Notes: generated by a model from the sequence alone, not told the origin. Numbered from the stretch's first letter, positions 8,991 through 18,669 are shown. The stretch: DNA of 32,833 nt from Rhodothermales bacterium (GCA_017859335.1 JAFMNH010000007.1:1-32833); one strand, 5' to 3'. Program-made: numbers and translations.

Positions 8991-9968
8991 TTATCGGTTT
9001 TCAATCTCGGACAGGAACGACGACACAAGATCAGCCACCAGTTCCGGCCGCTCGAGTGGGGCACCGTGTCCGGCTCCGGGCACGACCTCCACGCGGGCTT
9101 CCGGCATCATGCCAGCAAACGTTTCCATCGTTTCGGGGCGGGCCTCGTCGAATTCTCCTGAGATGATAAGCACCGGGACGTCAATATCGGGAAGCTGCTC
9201 CCGTCGATCGTACGTCAACAGGGTACCCGTGGCGGTAAACTCGGTGGGCCCCCACATCGTGGTGTATACTTCGTTGTTGCCGGAGACCCCTTCGCATTCC
9301 GGCACATACGGACGACCGAGCGGCGTCATGAACCGTGCGTAGAAAGAATCGGTCGCAGCGATGTAATCCGGGTGGTCGTAGTCCTCTGCTGCTTCATGCA
9401 GCCGGATGGTGGACTGCAGCTCCTCTGGCATGGTGGACAGCAGATAATTGGCATCCTCGATCCAGACCGGCGTACTGAGGAGCGGACCAGCCAGAATCAT
9501 ACCGCCAATACCCTCCTGCTGGCCTTTCAGCACATATTCCGCAGCCACCGCGCCACCCCAACTCCATCCCATGAGGTGGAGTTCATCCAGGTTCAAGCTT
9601 CGTCGAATGGCATCGATCTCGGCCACCGAATGTTCGATGTTCCACTGCTGGCGCAGGCCCGGTCGATCCGATCGACCGGTCTCGAGTTGGTCGTACCGGA
9701 TGACAGGTCGGTCCAGTATCTGATTGTCCATAAGTCCGTATCCGCAGCTCGTGCCGCCCGGCCCACCATGAATGAGCAGGAGGGGTGTCCCCTCGGCGTC
9801 CGGATTGGAGACCTCATAAAAAACATTCCCACCGGGAACGGCCACCATGCCGGTCCGAGTAATCTGGCCGGTTTCGGGGTTGATCTGCTCCGAAGGAACC
9901 GGATCGGTAGAACAGGCACTGACGAACCAAAAAACGGTTAACAGGACCAAGGCGTGGCGGGATATCAT
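8991..9968 (-). CDS. Proline iminopeptidase-like alpha/beta hydrolase, lipoprotein
   Basis: A 325-residue alpha/beta hydrolase with a lipoprotein signal (lipobox FVSAC, lipidated C19). The family's oxyanion motif HGGPGG is at 67-72, the nucleophile S136 lies in GWSWGG, the acid is D274 in GEFDEARP and the histidine is H301 in GAGHGAP. This arrangement is that of S33 peptidases, which remove N-terminal proline from peptides; other S33-like hydrolases act on esters or epoxides. Its start ATG overlaps the upstream gene's TGA stop (ATGA, 9965-9968), indicating translational coupling with the ThuA/dehydrogenase lipoprotein. Membrane-anchored proline iminopeptidase next to an X-Pro dipeptidyl-peptidase would let the cell digest proline-rich peptides outside the cytoplasm. 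Confidence 0.87.
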   Translation of the reverse strand: MISRHALVLLTVFWFVSACSTDPVPSEQINPETGQITRTGMVAVPGGNVFYEVSNPDAEGTPLLLIHGGPGGTSCGYGLMDNQILDRPVIRYDQLETGRSDRPGLRQQWNIEHSVAEIDAIRRSLNLDELHLMGWSWGGAVAAEYVLKGQQEGIGGMILAGPLLSTPVWIEDANYLLSTMPEELQSTIRLHEAAEDYDHPDYIAATDSFYARFMTPLGRPYVPECEGVSGNNEVYTTMWGPTEFTATGTLLTYDRREQLPDIDVPVLIISGEFDEARPETMETFAGMMPEARVEVVPGAGHGAPLERPELVADLVSSFLSEIENR

Positions 9969-12052
9969 CGCTTGTAGGTAATTCGGGTGAGGGTAGCGTT
10001 TTCGTTACGGGTATTCCAGGATTCGCCGTATTCAAGCACATACAAGGCGCCGTCCTGTCCGAAGGCCATGTCCATGGGCCGCACCCATGTGTGGGAGGGA
10101 AGGAAGTCTTCCATGTAATAATAGTCCCCGTTCTCCCGCAGGGTCACCACCAGCAATTTGCGGCGTTCCCACTCGTGCAGGAAGAGCTTGTCTTCGAAAT
10201 AGGCCGGAAAGGAGGGTGAAGCGATTTCCGATGCATGGAATACGGGACCGGCCATTGCGCTGCGTGATGCCGTTTCGAATCCATCCCGGTCCATGAGGGG
10301 GAATTCTGTCGAGTGGGCGTAGGGGTACCAGATGAAGGCGGGTTGAGCCGGGGGAAGAACCACGGCACCCGTGTTGTTGGGGGAGTCATTGACGGGTGCA
10401 GCCGGGTCGAACCATCCCTTGCTACGCTTGGCTGCAAAATCCCAATCGGCGTAGACCCGGTTGTCGGCCAGGAAATAGGGCCATCCAAAGTTGCCCGCCG
10501 ATCGGGCCTGGTTCACTTCGTCGTAGCCTCTCGGGCCGCGGATACTGTCTGGTTCAGGAGCATCGGGACCGATATCACCCCAGTACAGATATCCCGTACG
10601 GCTGTCTACGGAGATCCTGAATGGATTCCTGTGGCCCATGGTGTAGATCTCGGGACGGCCCTCGGCCGGGTCCTCGAACAGGTTACCCTCCGGGATCGAA
10701 TAGGTGCCATCGGCCTCGGGCCGGATGCGAAGGATCTTGCCCCGCAGGTCCTGACTGTTGGCGCTGGTGCCCTGGGCATCATAGGATGCTCGTCCCGGAC
10801 GCTCGTCGATGGGGGCATACCGATCCGCTTCGAACGGATTGACGTTATCGCCGGTTGAGAGGAAGAGGGTACCCCCGGGACCGAATGCCAACGAGCCACC
10901 GGCATGGCAACACGTTTCGCGCTGGGTCCGCACCTCCAGAAGCACAGACTCCGACTCCGGGTCGAGGCGGGTGCCATCGAACGTGAACCGTGAGAGCCGA
11001 TTCACGCTTGAATCAACGGGGGAATAGTAGAGGTACGTCCACCCGTTGTCGTTGACGTTCGGATCCACAGCCAACCCGATCAGGCCATCCTCCAGACCGT
11101 AGGCGACTTCCAATTCATTGATGATGACGTCAGAGCCCGTTTCCGGATCGACCAGGTGAACGGCGCCCGGACGTTCAATGAAGAGAACGCGTCCATCCGG
11201 CAGCGGGGCCAGCTCCATGGGTTCGTTCAGGTTCGAAGTCAGGACCTCGATATCGAAATCCCGCTCATCCGGGGACAGTTTGGTCCGCATGGTGGGGCGG
11301 TCATCGTCTGAGACAACCCAGGCCATGCCGGATCTGATCATTTGAAGGAACAGTTCTTCTTCCCAGGATGCCGAGGTGTGTCCCGGCGCGACGTAGAGCG
11401 AGCGGCCGCCATCGAAGTGATGGTACCAGACCATGGGATGCGAATCGCCTTCAGACCTGTCGGTACCCGGATCGTAGGTGGTTTCGTCAATGGAGACAAG
11501 CGGGATGATGTCCGGGTTGACGAAGCGGAAATTGTACCACTCATCGAACCGTTCCCATTGTGCCGGCAGGTGGGCGGTCACAGGGTGATTACTGACGTGA
11601 ACCTCGAGCGAAGCCGTCTGCTGCGCTGGATGTCCCGCGAAATAGGCGCCCACGAGTTGCCCATACCATGGCCACCCATATTCAGTATCGCTGGCCGAGT
11701 GGATTCCAAGGAAGCCACCGCCGCCTTGGATGAACCGCTGGAAGGCAACCTGTTGGTCATGAGCGAGCACATCACCGGTCGTGCTAAGGAAAATAACCGC
11801 ATCGTAGCGCGCCAGATTCTCGTCGTTGAAGTCCAGCGGGTTCTCGGTGGTATCAACCTCCATTCCGAGATCTGCCCCGAGTTCAAGAACGGCCTGTTTG
11901 GCCTTGGGAATGTGGTCGTGACGGAAGGCTTCCGTGTGGGAGAAAACCAGGATCCGGTCGGGACCGCGGGAACAGCCTGTTGGAAAAAGGCCGCCGACAA
12001 CGAGACCGCCCAGAAGAAGCCAGATGGGAACGTGAGCAAGAGGGCGTTTCAC
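9965..12052 (-). CDS. ThuA domain plus glucose/sorbosone dehydrogenase fusion lipoprotein
   Basis: A 695-residue two-domain lipoprotein (lipobox PTGC, lipidated C27), starting at GTG 12052. Residues 33-248 are a ThuA domain, a glutamine-amidotransferase-like fold, with motifs FSHTEAFRHDHIP (37-49), GGGGFLGIHSASDTEY (110-125) and GGRSLYVAPGHTSASW (215-230). Residues 265-692 are a PQQ-type glucose/sorbosone dehydrogenase propeller, with MGHRNPFRISVDS, RGPRGYDEVNQARSAGNFGW and a cysteine pair plus histidine in RETCCHAGG. ThuA proteins have been linked to trehalose and glucoside metabolism, and ThuA/dehydrogenase fusions are common in Bacteroidota and Planctomycetes, often with extra binding or cytochrome domains, which are absent here. 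Oxidation of a carbohydrate at the membrane is the likely role, substrate unknown. It is the first gene of the minus-strand cluster ending at 4799. Confidence 0.9.
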   Translation of the reverse strand: MKRPLAHVPIWLLLGGLVVGGLFPTGCSRGPDRILVFSHTEAFRHDHIPKAKQAVLELGADLGMEVDTTENPLDFNDENLARYDAVIFLSTTGDVLAHDQQVAFQRFIQGGGGFLGIHSASDTEYGWPWYGQLVGAYFAGHPAQQTASLEVHVSNHPVTAHLPAQWERFDEWYNFRFVNPDIIPLVSIDETTYDPGTDRSEGDSHPMVWYHHFDGGRSLYVAPGHTSASWEEELFLQMIRSGMAWVVSDDDRPTMRTKLSPDERDFDIEVLTSNLNEPMELAPLPDGRVLFIERPGAVHLVDPETGSDVIINELEVAYGLEDGLIGLAVDPNVNDNGWTYLYYSPVDSSVNRLSRFTFDGTRLDPESESVLLEVRTQRETCCHAGGSLAFGPGGTLFLSTGDNVNPFEADRYAPIDERPGRASYDAQGTSANSQDLRGKILRIRPEADGTYSIPEGNLFEDPAEGRPEIYTMGHRNPFRISVDSRTGYLYWGDIGPDAPEPDSIRGPRGYDEVNQARSAGNFGWPYFLADNRVYADWDFAAKRSKGWFDPAAPVNDSPNNTGAVVLPPAQPAFIWYPYAHSTEFPLMDRDGFETASRSAMAGPVFHASEIASPSFPAYFEDKLFLHEWERRKLLVVTLRENGDYYYMEDFLPSHTWVRPMDMAFGQDGALYVLEYGESWNTRNENATLTRITYKR

Positions 12053-12292
12053 GGTAATTCAGGGCCGATCGTTTGTTGATGACGTGTGGAAAACGTGAAA
12101 AATAAGCGTGTTTACGGCGTTAAGACAGTATTACGAAAAAAGAGTATCCTGTAAGTGCATGAAAATAAGCCATTTACAAACCAAGAGGGGCTGGCAGGAC
12201 CGTGTAAGCGTAAAGCGGCGGCCTATTGCCGCAGGCTCGAGCCGAAGTGGATATCGTGTGGAAAAGCAACCGGCTCCGTCACACCTGATGCC
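12053..12292. other. AT-rich spacer with two TGTGGAAAA (DnaA-box-like) sites
   Basis: This 240-base gap lies after the mreB stop and before the ThuA-fusion start. TGTGGAAAA occurs twice, at 12085-12093 and 12257-12265; its complement, TTTTCCACA, fits the relaxed DnaA-box consensus TTWTNCACA. The stretch 12090-12180 is clearly richer in A and T than its surroundings. It must also hold the promoter of the ThuA gene, for which TATTTTTC on the minus strand (about 12097-12104) is a weak -7 candidate. The small plus-strand frames here show no coding signs. Confidence 0.3.
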
Positions 12293-13552
<1,260 letters not shown>

Positions 13553-15079
13553 TCAGGAATGCAGAACGCGGTTTTTGAGCAGCTGTTCAATCTGACCCAA
13601 CTCCTCAACAAAGCGTGGATCGGTATCTATGCGGGCCTGGATAGCCTTGCAGGCATGAATGACCGTTGAGTGGTCCCGGCCGCCAAAACGACGACCGATG
13701 GCTTCCAGAGAATGCTGCGTCATTTGCTTGCAGAAGTGCATGGCAACCTGACGAGCATCAACGATGGGACGTTTCCTGCTTTTGCCGATCAAAAGATCCG
13801 TATCCATCTCGTAGAATTCCGCCACAATATCACGGATGCGGGAAGCGGATATACTCTTGCGTGCCCGGTTGTCAATCAGATCGGAGAGGGCGTCCTGGAC
13901 AAACGTGATGTCCACCGTTTGCCGGGATACACTATGCAGCGCCAGCAGTTTGTTGAAGGCGCCCTCCAACAGTCGGATATTATCCTTGACGTTGTAGGCA
14001 ATGTAGTCGATTACATCGCCTGGCAGTTCGAGACCTGCCTCCAGCGCATGGCGCTGGAGAATGGCCGTTCTCGTTTCGAGATCAGGTGGTTGGACGTCGG
14101 CCGACAATCCCCACCGGAACCGCGAAAGAAGGCGCTCTTCAATCCCTGCGATCTCGGCTGGACTTCTGTCGGCGCAGAGGATAATCTGCTTGCCACTTTG
14201 ATGCAGTTCGTTGAACAGATGGAAAAATTGTTCTTGGGTCTTTTCCTTGCCTCCGAAGAACTGGATATCGTCGACGATCAGGACATCTATCTGGCGGAAT
14301 GCCTGCGTGAACTCGCCGAGCGTGTTGTTCCTGATGGCGTAGACGAAGTAGTTCGTGAACGCTTCGGAGGTGAGGTACAGTACCTGGGCTCGCGGTTGGT
14401 GCTGTACAATATCGTTGCCGATCGCATGCGCCAGGTGTGTCTTGCCCAGCCCCACCTTTCCATAGATCAGGAAGGGGTTGAAACTCGTTGCCCCGGGTCG
14501 CTTGGCAACGGCCACGCCGGCACTGCGAGCCAAGCGGTTGCAATCCGCTTCAAGGAACGTGTCGAGCGTGTATTTGGGGTTGAGCGTCCGCGGGAGGCTG
14601 CCCGGTACGGTTTCCGGGCGGAAAGCAAATGGAGAGGCGCTACGCTGGGCCTGGGAGCGGTGGGCATGGGCATTGCGCGCCGCCTCGGGGTTGGTAGGTT
14701 CTGAGGGTGTCGGCGTGTGTCCCGCTCTGCCTTGTGGTCTACTTGGTCTGACCTCTTCCCCTGCCCGGTGTGCACTCGCACCATGCGCTTCGCTAACAGC
14801 TGTCTCCAACTCAGCCTCGGTCACGACCATCATCGTGTACGACACGGTCGTCGCGCTGTGTTTTTCCAGCGCTGACTGGATGGCGCCGCTGAACTCCTGC
14901 TCTATCCAATCGCGATGAAAGTCGGATGGCACTCCGATCGTGATGTGTTCTCCTTGACCAGTATCCATTCCCGAAAGAAACGACAGGGGATGGATCCACG
15001 TCTGGAACTGTTGTGTGGGGAGCTCCTCTGCCAACGTCTCCTTGCTTTTCTGCCACAGCAATTCAGTTCGATACGCCAT
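13553..15079 (-). CDS. dnaA: Chromosomal replication initiator protein DnaA
   Basis: AAA+ ATPase that binds and melts the replication origin. ATG 15079 starts MAYRTELLWQ (508 residues); a TTG one codon earlier is less likely. Domain I (about 1-85) mediates oligomer and helicase contacts. Domain II (about 90-155) is a low-complexity linker rich in Ala, Pro, His and Arg. Domain III has Walker A GKVGLGKT (207-214) and Walker B VLIVDDI (266-272). Domain IV has the DnaA-box recognition motif GGRDHSTVIHA (466-476). The classical partners dnaN and recF are absent: bcp lies upstream and mreB downstream. Sites resembling DnaA boxes lie 97-141 bases before the start, so autoregulation or origin function nearby is plausible. 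Confidence 0.98.
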   Translation of the reverse strand: MAYRTELLWQKSKETLAEELPTQQFQTWIHPLSFLSGMDTGQGEHITIGVPSDFHRDWIEQEFSGAIQSALEKHSATTVSYTMMVVTEAELETAVSEAHGASAHRAGEEVRPSRPQGRAGHTPTPSEPTNPEAARNAHAHRSQAQRSASPFAFRPETVPGSLPRTLNPKYTLDTFLEADCNRLARSAGVAVAKRPGATSFNPFLIYGKVGLGKTHLAHAIGNDIVQHQPRAQVLYLTSEAFTNYFVYAIRNNTLGEFTQAFRQIDVLIVDDIQFFGGKEKTQEQFFHLFNELHQSGKQIILCADRSPAEIAGIEERLLSRFRWGLSADVQPPDLETRTAILQRHALEAGLELPGDVIDYIAYNVKDNIRLLEGAFNKLLALHSVSRQTVDITFVQDALSDLIDNRARKSISASRIRDIVAEFYEMDTDLLIGKSRKRPIVDARQVAMHFCKQMTQHSLEAIGRRFGGRDHSTVIHACKAIQARIDTDPRFVEELGQIEQLLKNRVLHS

Positions 15080-15175
15080 CAATCGGTCCGGGTCCTGGGG
15101 GGTGGGTGGGTTCTGGTCTCGGTCCTCCTATGGTAGGCAGGACACGTCCCGCTGGCAAGTTGAATCAGGCCGTTT

Positions 15176-15220
15176 TTATCCACGCGTCCCACTTGTTATC
15201 AACAGTCGGAATGTTGAAAA
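15176..15220. promoter_or_regulatory. Cluster of three DnaA-box-like sites upstream of dnaA
   Basis: TTATCCACG (15176-15184, one mismatch to the TTATCCACA consensus), TTATCAACA (15196-15204, one mismatch) and, on the opposite strand, TTTTCAACA (15212-15220, two mismatches) follow each other at 20- and 16-base steps. They lie in the spacer between the dnaA start and the bcp stop, next to a run of seven A. They could be autoregulatory sites for dnaA or part of oriC. Confidence 0.5.
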
Positions 15221-15261
15221 AAACCCCGCCGATATGCTTGATTTTTCAGGCCGCCTCCGGG

Positions 15262-15303
15262 GTGCGGCCTGGGGCTGGATTATGATCCATCCCCAGGCCG
15301 CAC
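15262..15303 (-). terminator. Terminator hairpin downstream of bcp
   Basis: A 13-bp perfect stem (15262-15274 with 15291-15303, core GCGGCCTGGGG) is continued, after one mismatch, by five further pairs around a TATG loop. It begins 14 bases past the bcp stop. On the minus strand a T7 run preceded by GGCGGGG follows about 40 bases later (15217-15223), so termination may involve both. Confidence 0.7.
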
Positions 15304-15316
15304 AACGGCGTGATCG

Positions 15317-15799
15317 TCAGGCCTCCAGGCCGAACCACTTCAGGACTTCTGCAGCGTGGTCGCCCGTCTTGGGTCGCTTGATGACCTTCACGATGGTCCC
15401 CTCTTCGTCGATCAGGAAGGTCGTCCGTTTGGTGCCCTTGATGAGCTTCCCATACATGTTTTTGGGCCCATACGCTCCGTATGAGGACATTATTTCCCTT
15501 TCTGTATCTGCGATCAGCGGGAAGGGAAGCGCATATTTGTCTGCAAAACCGGCGTGTTTTTCTACGGGGTCGTCGGAGACACCCACCACACCGATACCGT
15601 GCTTCTGCAGGTCGCTCCAGTGATCGCGCAGATTACAGGCCTGCTTCGTGCAGCCAGGCGTGTTGTCCCTGGGGTAGAAATAAAGGACCAGTTTTCGGCC
15701 CTCGAAATCGCTCTTGGAAATGGTTGATCCATCTTGGGTTATCCCCGAAAAATCCGGGGCTTTCGTGCCCTCTTCAGGCATCTCTGTTGACGTACTCAT
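15317..15799 (-). CDS. bcp: Thioredoxin-dependent peroxiredoxin, Bcp/PrxQ type
   Basis: Cytoplasmic thiol peroxidase that reduces hydrogen peroxide and organic hydroperoxides using thioredoxin. The peroxidatic cysteine is C50 in PRDNTPGCT and the resolving cysteine is C55 five residues later, the atypical 2-Cys arrangement of this subfamily. ATG 15799 gives 160 residues (MSTSTEMPEEGTKAPDFSG), the normal size; the frame extends to 15862 but overlaps the preceding gene's end. Its start is 40 bases after the stop of the DUF2461 gene, so the two are probably cotranscribed. A strong hairpin follows. Confidence 0.95.
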   Translation of the reverse strand: MSTSTEMPEEGTKAPDFSGITQDGSTISKSDFEGRKLVLYFYPRDNTPGCTKQACNLRDHWSDLQKHGIGVVGVSDDPVEKHAGFADKYALPFPLIADTEREIMSSYGAYGPKNMYGKLIKGTKRTTFLIDEEGTIVKVIKRPKTGDHAAEVLKWFGLEA

Positions 15800-15839
15800 A
15801 ATGGATATGACGTTGGGTTGTGAACAGGTGTTGATCGGG

Positions 15840-16526
15840 TCAGAACGGAACGTTGACGGCACCGCTGAGGAAGCGCATCAGGGCGTCTCCCTTCGACCAT
15901 TGCGAGGCCAAAAAGGGAAGTAGGTCGGGCCGGCCGGCGTCTTCCTCCGCCAGCGGGGCTGCACCGATGAAATCCTTGCGACGCAGGTCCTCGATGTCGG
16001 GATGATCCAAGGCGTATCCCTTCGGAGCACGCTTGAGGGATTCCCCCGCCCACTCGTAAGTGCCGGTAAAGTCGGGGTTCTCCCGGACGTCCCGCCATTC
16101 GTCCGGCGCAGAATCGATTCGATCCCGGATCGAGCGCAGATCGTCGGCAGCAGGGTGCCACATACCGAGTGCATAGAACACGTTGCCGGGCTCTATATGC
16201 AGGTAGTATCCCGGGGCGTGGGCGTCCTTGCCCAGCTTGTGCCTGAACTGGATGCCGGCCGCCGTTTTGTATGGATGCTTGTTCTTCGAAAAGCGGACGT
16301 CCCGATAGATTCTGAACAGCGAGCCTCCCGATGCCTTGGGAATGGCCAGGTAGTGCGGACTGAGCAAGGACAGCATCGGGGCGAAATCGGCAATGAGTTC
16401 CAGGAGCGGCTCTTTCAGATCCTGTTCATAGCGTTTCTTGTTGTCGCTGAACCAGTCCCGGTTGTTGTTCGCCCACAAGTCCCGGAGGAACTGGAATAGC
16501 GCGGGGGTGATGTAAGGGTTGCCCAT
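15840..16526 (-). CDS. DUF2461 (TIGR02453) family protein
   Basis: A conserved protein of unknown function. The family pattern is clear: ITPALFQFLRDLWANNNRDW near the N-terminus, then FRIYRDVRFSKNKHPYKTA, YYLHIEPGNVFYALGMWHP, and GYALDHPDIEDLRRKDFI toward the C-terminus. ATG 16526 gives 228 residues and places the family's usual start right at the N-terminus; ATG 16577 would add 17 polar residues (MSRGQNTTGQATAQQG). It has no signal peptide or membrane segment. It lies between uvrC upstream and bcp downstream on the same strand, with about 100 and 40 bases between, which hints at a stress or repair setting but does not define a role. Confidence 0.85.
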   Translation of the reverse strand: MGNPYITPALFQFLRDLWANNNRDWFSDNKKRYEQDLKEPLLELIADFAPMLSLLSPHYLAIPKASGGSLFRIYRDVRFSKNKHPYKTAAGIQFRHKLGKDAHAPGYYLHIEPGNVFYALGMWHPAADDLRSIRDRIDSAPDEWRDVRENPDFTGTYEWAGESLKRAPKGYALDHPDIEDLRRKDFIGAAPLAEEDAGRPDLLPFLASQWSKGDALMRFLSGAVNVPF

Positions 16527-16628
16527 GATGCCTTGTTGTGCGGTTGCCTGTCCTGTTGTGTTCTGGCCACGCGACATTGTTACGCCGGCATCAAGGGCGG
16601 GGCTTGTGTATGGTCCTGGGCTGAAGGA

Positions 16629-18467
16629 TCAGTCCTTGTCGAAGTATTCCCGTACGAGTCGTGCGGCGTAGGGGCCAACCTTTTCGGCCAGCAGGGCCTC
16701 CGGCGCCTCTTTCACCCTTTTCAGGGATCCGAATGCGCGCAGAAGCTTGCGCGACGTAGCAGGCCCGATGCCTTCGATTTCCTCGAGCTCGGTGTGCAGT
16801 GTTTGTTGTTTGCGCTGTTTGCGCTGGAAGGTCACGGCAAAGCGATGGGCTTCGTTGCGTGCACGCTGCAGGAGCTGGAGGGAAGCGCTGTCCTTGGCAA
16901 TGAAGACCGAATCCGTGTCTCCCGGAAAAAAGACTTCTTCCAGACGCTTGGCCAGCCCGACCACCGGAAATTTCCCGTACGCCTCCACATCCACCAGGGC
17001 CTGTACGGAGCTTGAAAGCTGTCCCTTACCGCCGTCGATGACCACCAGGTCCGGCCATGGTCCGTTTTCCTCAACAACCCGAGCATAGCGTCGTCCGACC
17101 ACCTCATTCATGGACTTGAAGTCGTCCGAGCGCCCATCGCCGACGGTGCGGACCTTGTAGGTTCGGTATTCGCTCTTGCGAGGTTGTCCGTCGATGAACA
17201 CCACGCACGAAGCCACGACACCGGTACCGCTCAGGTGGGAGACATCGAAGCATTCGATACGGCGCGGCAGGCGGGAAAGGGACAGATCCTGTTGCAGCTT
17301 CTCCACGGCGTGGGGTACGCGTCCCTCACTCTGTTTCTGCTTGTGGATCAGATGCTCGGACAGCATCAGATCGGCATTTTTCTCCACGATGCGCACAAGA
17401 CCGGCTTTGTCTCCTCGTTGCGGAATGTGCAGCGTCACCTTGTGGCCGCTCTTCTCACGGAGCAGCTCTTCCACGATTTCCGGGTCCGAGCAGCCCACCG
17501 ACATCAACACCTCGGTCGGGAAGAAGGTGGATTCGGTGTAATAGCGCTCCATGACAGCCTGCATGAGCTCCGCCTTCGGGGTCTCTTCGATGCGACTGAG
17601 GTAGATGTGCCGCCGTCCGACGATCTTCCCGTCCCGCATCTGGAAAACCGCGCCGCAGGCCGCATTGGACTCTCGATCGACGGAGAGGGCAAACAGGTCT
17701 CGGTCGGCCAGATCCCCAGCCACGACCTTTTGTCGCTCCGCGTATTTCTCGAGCGCAGCAACCTGATCGCGCAGCTTGGCGGCCTCCTCAAAATCCATGG
17801 CCTCGGCCACGCGCTGCATTTCGTCCTTCAGGAGCCGGATGAGCCCCTGGGTCTTACCGTTCAGGAGCTGCTCGACCTGCTTGATCGTGCTGTCGTAAGC
17901 CTCGAACGATTGCAGACCCACACACGGCGCATCACATTTCTTGATGTGATACTGCAAACAGACCTCAAACTTGCCAGCCGCAATGGGTTCGGGAGCCAGG
18001 TTGAGTGAGCAGGTGCGCAGGCGGAAAATGGACCGGATGGTGTCCAGCATCAGGTTCATGCTGCGAACGTCCGTGTAGGGACCGAAGTACTTCGAGCCAT
18101 CCTTGCGGGGTTGGCGCGTCGGGAAAACCCGCGGAAAGGGTTCGTTCTTGATGCAGATGAACGGATAGGTCTTGTCGTCGCGCAGCAGGATGTTGTAGCG
18201 CGGTTTGAGGCTCTTGATCAGGTTGTTCTCGAGCAGAAGCGCTTCGACCTCCGTGTCGGTGACGATGACCTCGACATCGTGCACCTTGGAGACCATGATC
18301 CGCAGTCGTCCGTCCAGGTTGCGACTGGCGTGGAAATACGAGTTGACCCGATTGCGCAGGTTCTTGGCTTTGCCCACATAAAGCACCGTTCCCGCCGCGT
18401 CCTTGTGCTGGTAGACGCCGGGCTTGCGGGGGATGCGGGACAGTTTTTCAGCCAGTTCGGGGCGCAT
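16629..18467 (-). CDS. uvrC: Excinuclease ABC subunit C (UvrC)
   Basis: Nuclease subunit of nucleotide excision repair that cuts on both sides of a UvrB-marked lesion. All domains are present in 612 residues. GIY-YIG nuclease: KPGVYQHKD (15-23) and LYVGKAKNLRNRV (29-41), with E76 in DTEVEALLLENN. Cysteines C153, C170, C178 and C182 are placed like the iron-sulfur ligands reported in UvrC. The UvrB-contacting UVR motif lies near 222-240 (EAMDFEEAAKLRDQVAALE). The RNase H-like nuclease carries D408 (CFDVSH), D478 (VIDGGKGQL) and H541 (NEAHRF). The tandem helix-hairpin-helix lies near 562-610. It is divergent from nth, another repair gene. Confidence 0.98.
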   Translation of the reverse strand: MRPELAEKLSRIPRKPGVYQHKDAAGTVLYVGKAKNLRNRVNSYFHASRNLDGRLRIMVSKVHDVEVIVTDTEVEALLLENNLIKSLKPRYNILLRDDKTYPFICIKNEPFPRVFPTRQPRKDGSKYFGPYTDVRSMNLMLDTIRSIFRLRTCSLNLAPEPIAAGKFEVCLQYHIKKCDAPCVGLQSFEAYDSTIKQVEQLLNGKTQGLIRLLKDEMQRVAEAMDFEEAAKLRDQVAALEKYAERQKVVAGDLADRDLFALSVDRESNAACGAVFQMRDGKIVGRRHIYLSRIEETPKAELMQAVMERYYTESTFFPTEVLMSVGCSDPEIVEELLREKSGHKVTLHIPQRGDKAGLVRIVEKNADLMLSEHLIHKQKQSEGRVPHAVEKLQQDLSLSRLPRRIECFDVSHLSGTGVVASCVVFIDGQPRKSEYRTYKVRTVGDGRSDDFKSMNEVVGRRYARVVEENGPWPDLVVIDGGKGQLSSSVQALVDVEAYGKFPVVGLAKRLEEVFFPGDTDSVFIAKDSASLQLLQRARNEAHRFAVTFQRKQRKQQTLHTELEEIEGIGPATSRKLLRAFGSLKRVKEAPEALLAEKVGPYAARLVREYFDKD

Positions 18468-18669
18468 GCTCTGGACGGCGAGGGGCTACTGGGTGAGCGA
18501 TCACTTGGAGGGAAGGCAATAACCGATGCCCGCGGCGAAGGTTCGATGGATGCCTTTTGGGTCGGACGCCTCCGTCGGCGATATTACGCTATTACCGTAG
18601 CCGCATGTACCGCCTGGGCCTTGGACGCCATATGGCATCATTACCATAGTGACATACGCACATCCAGTC
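18468..18669. promoter_or_regulatory. Divergent uvrC-nth intergenic region
   Basis: A 202-base gap between two repair genes pointing apart. The only symmetric element noticed is the 10-base palindrome GCCATATGGC at 18627-18636, 33 bases before the nth start. No SOS-box-like or standard promoter sequence was recognised. Short reading frames here have no family resemblance. Confidence 0.3.

Noticed and set aside
771-12052. GH53 galactanase and the proline cluster as one arabinogalactan-protein degradation system
   Set aside because: GH53 acts on beta-1,4-galactan of type I arabinogalactan, whereas hydroxyproline-rich arabinogalactan proteins carry beta-1,3/1,6 chains; the two loci are also separated by a convergent gene and terminator.
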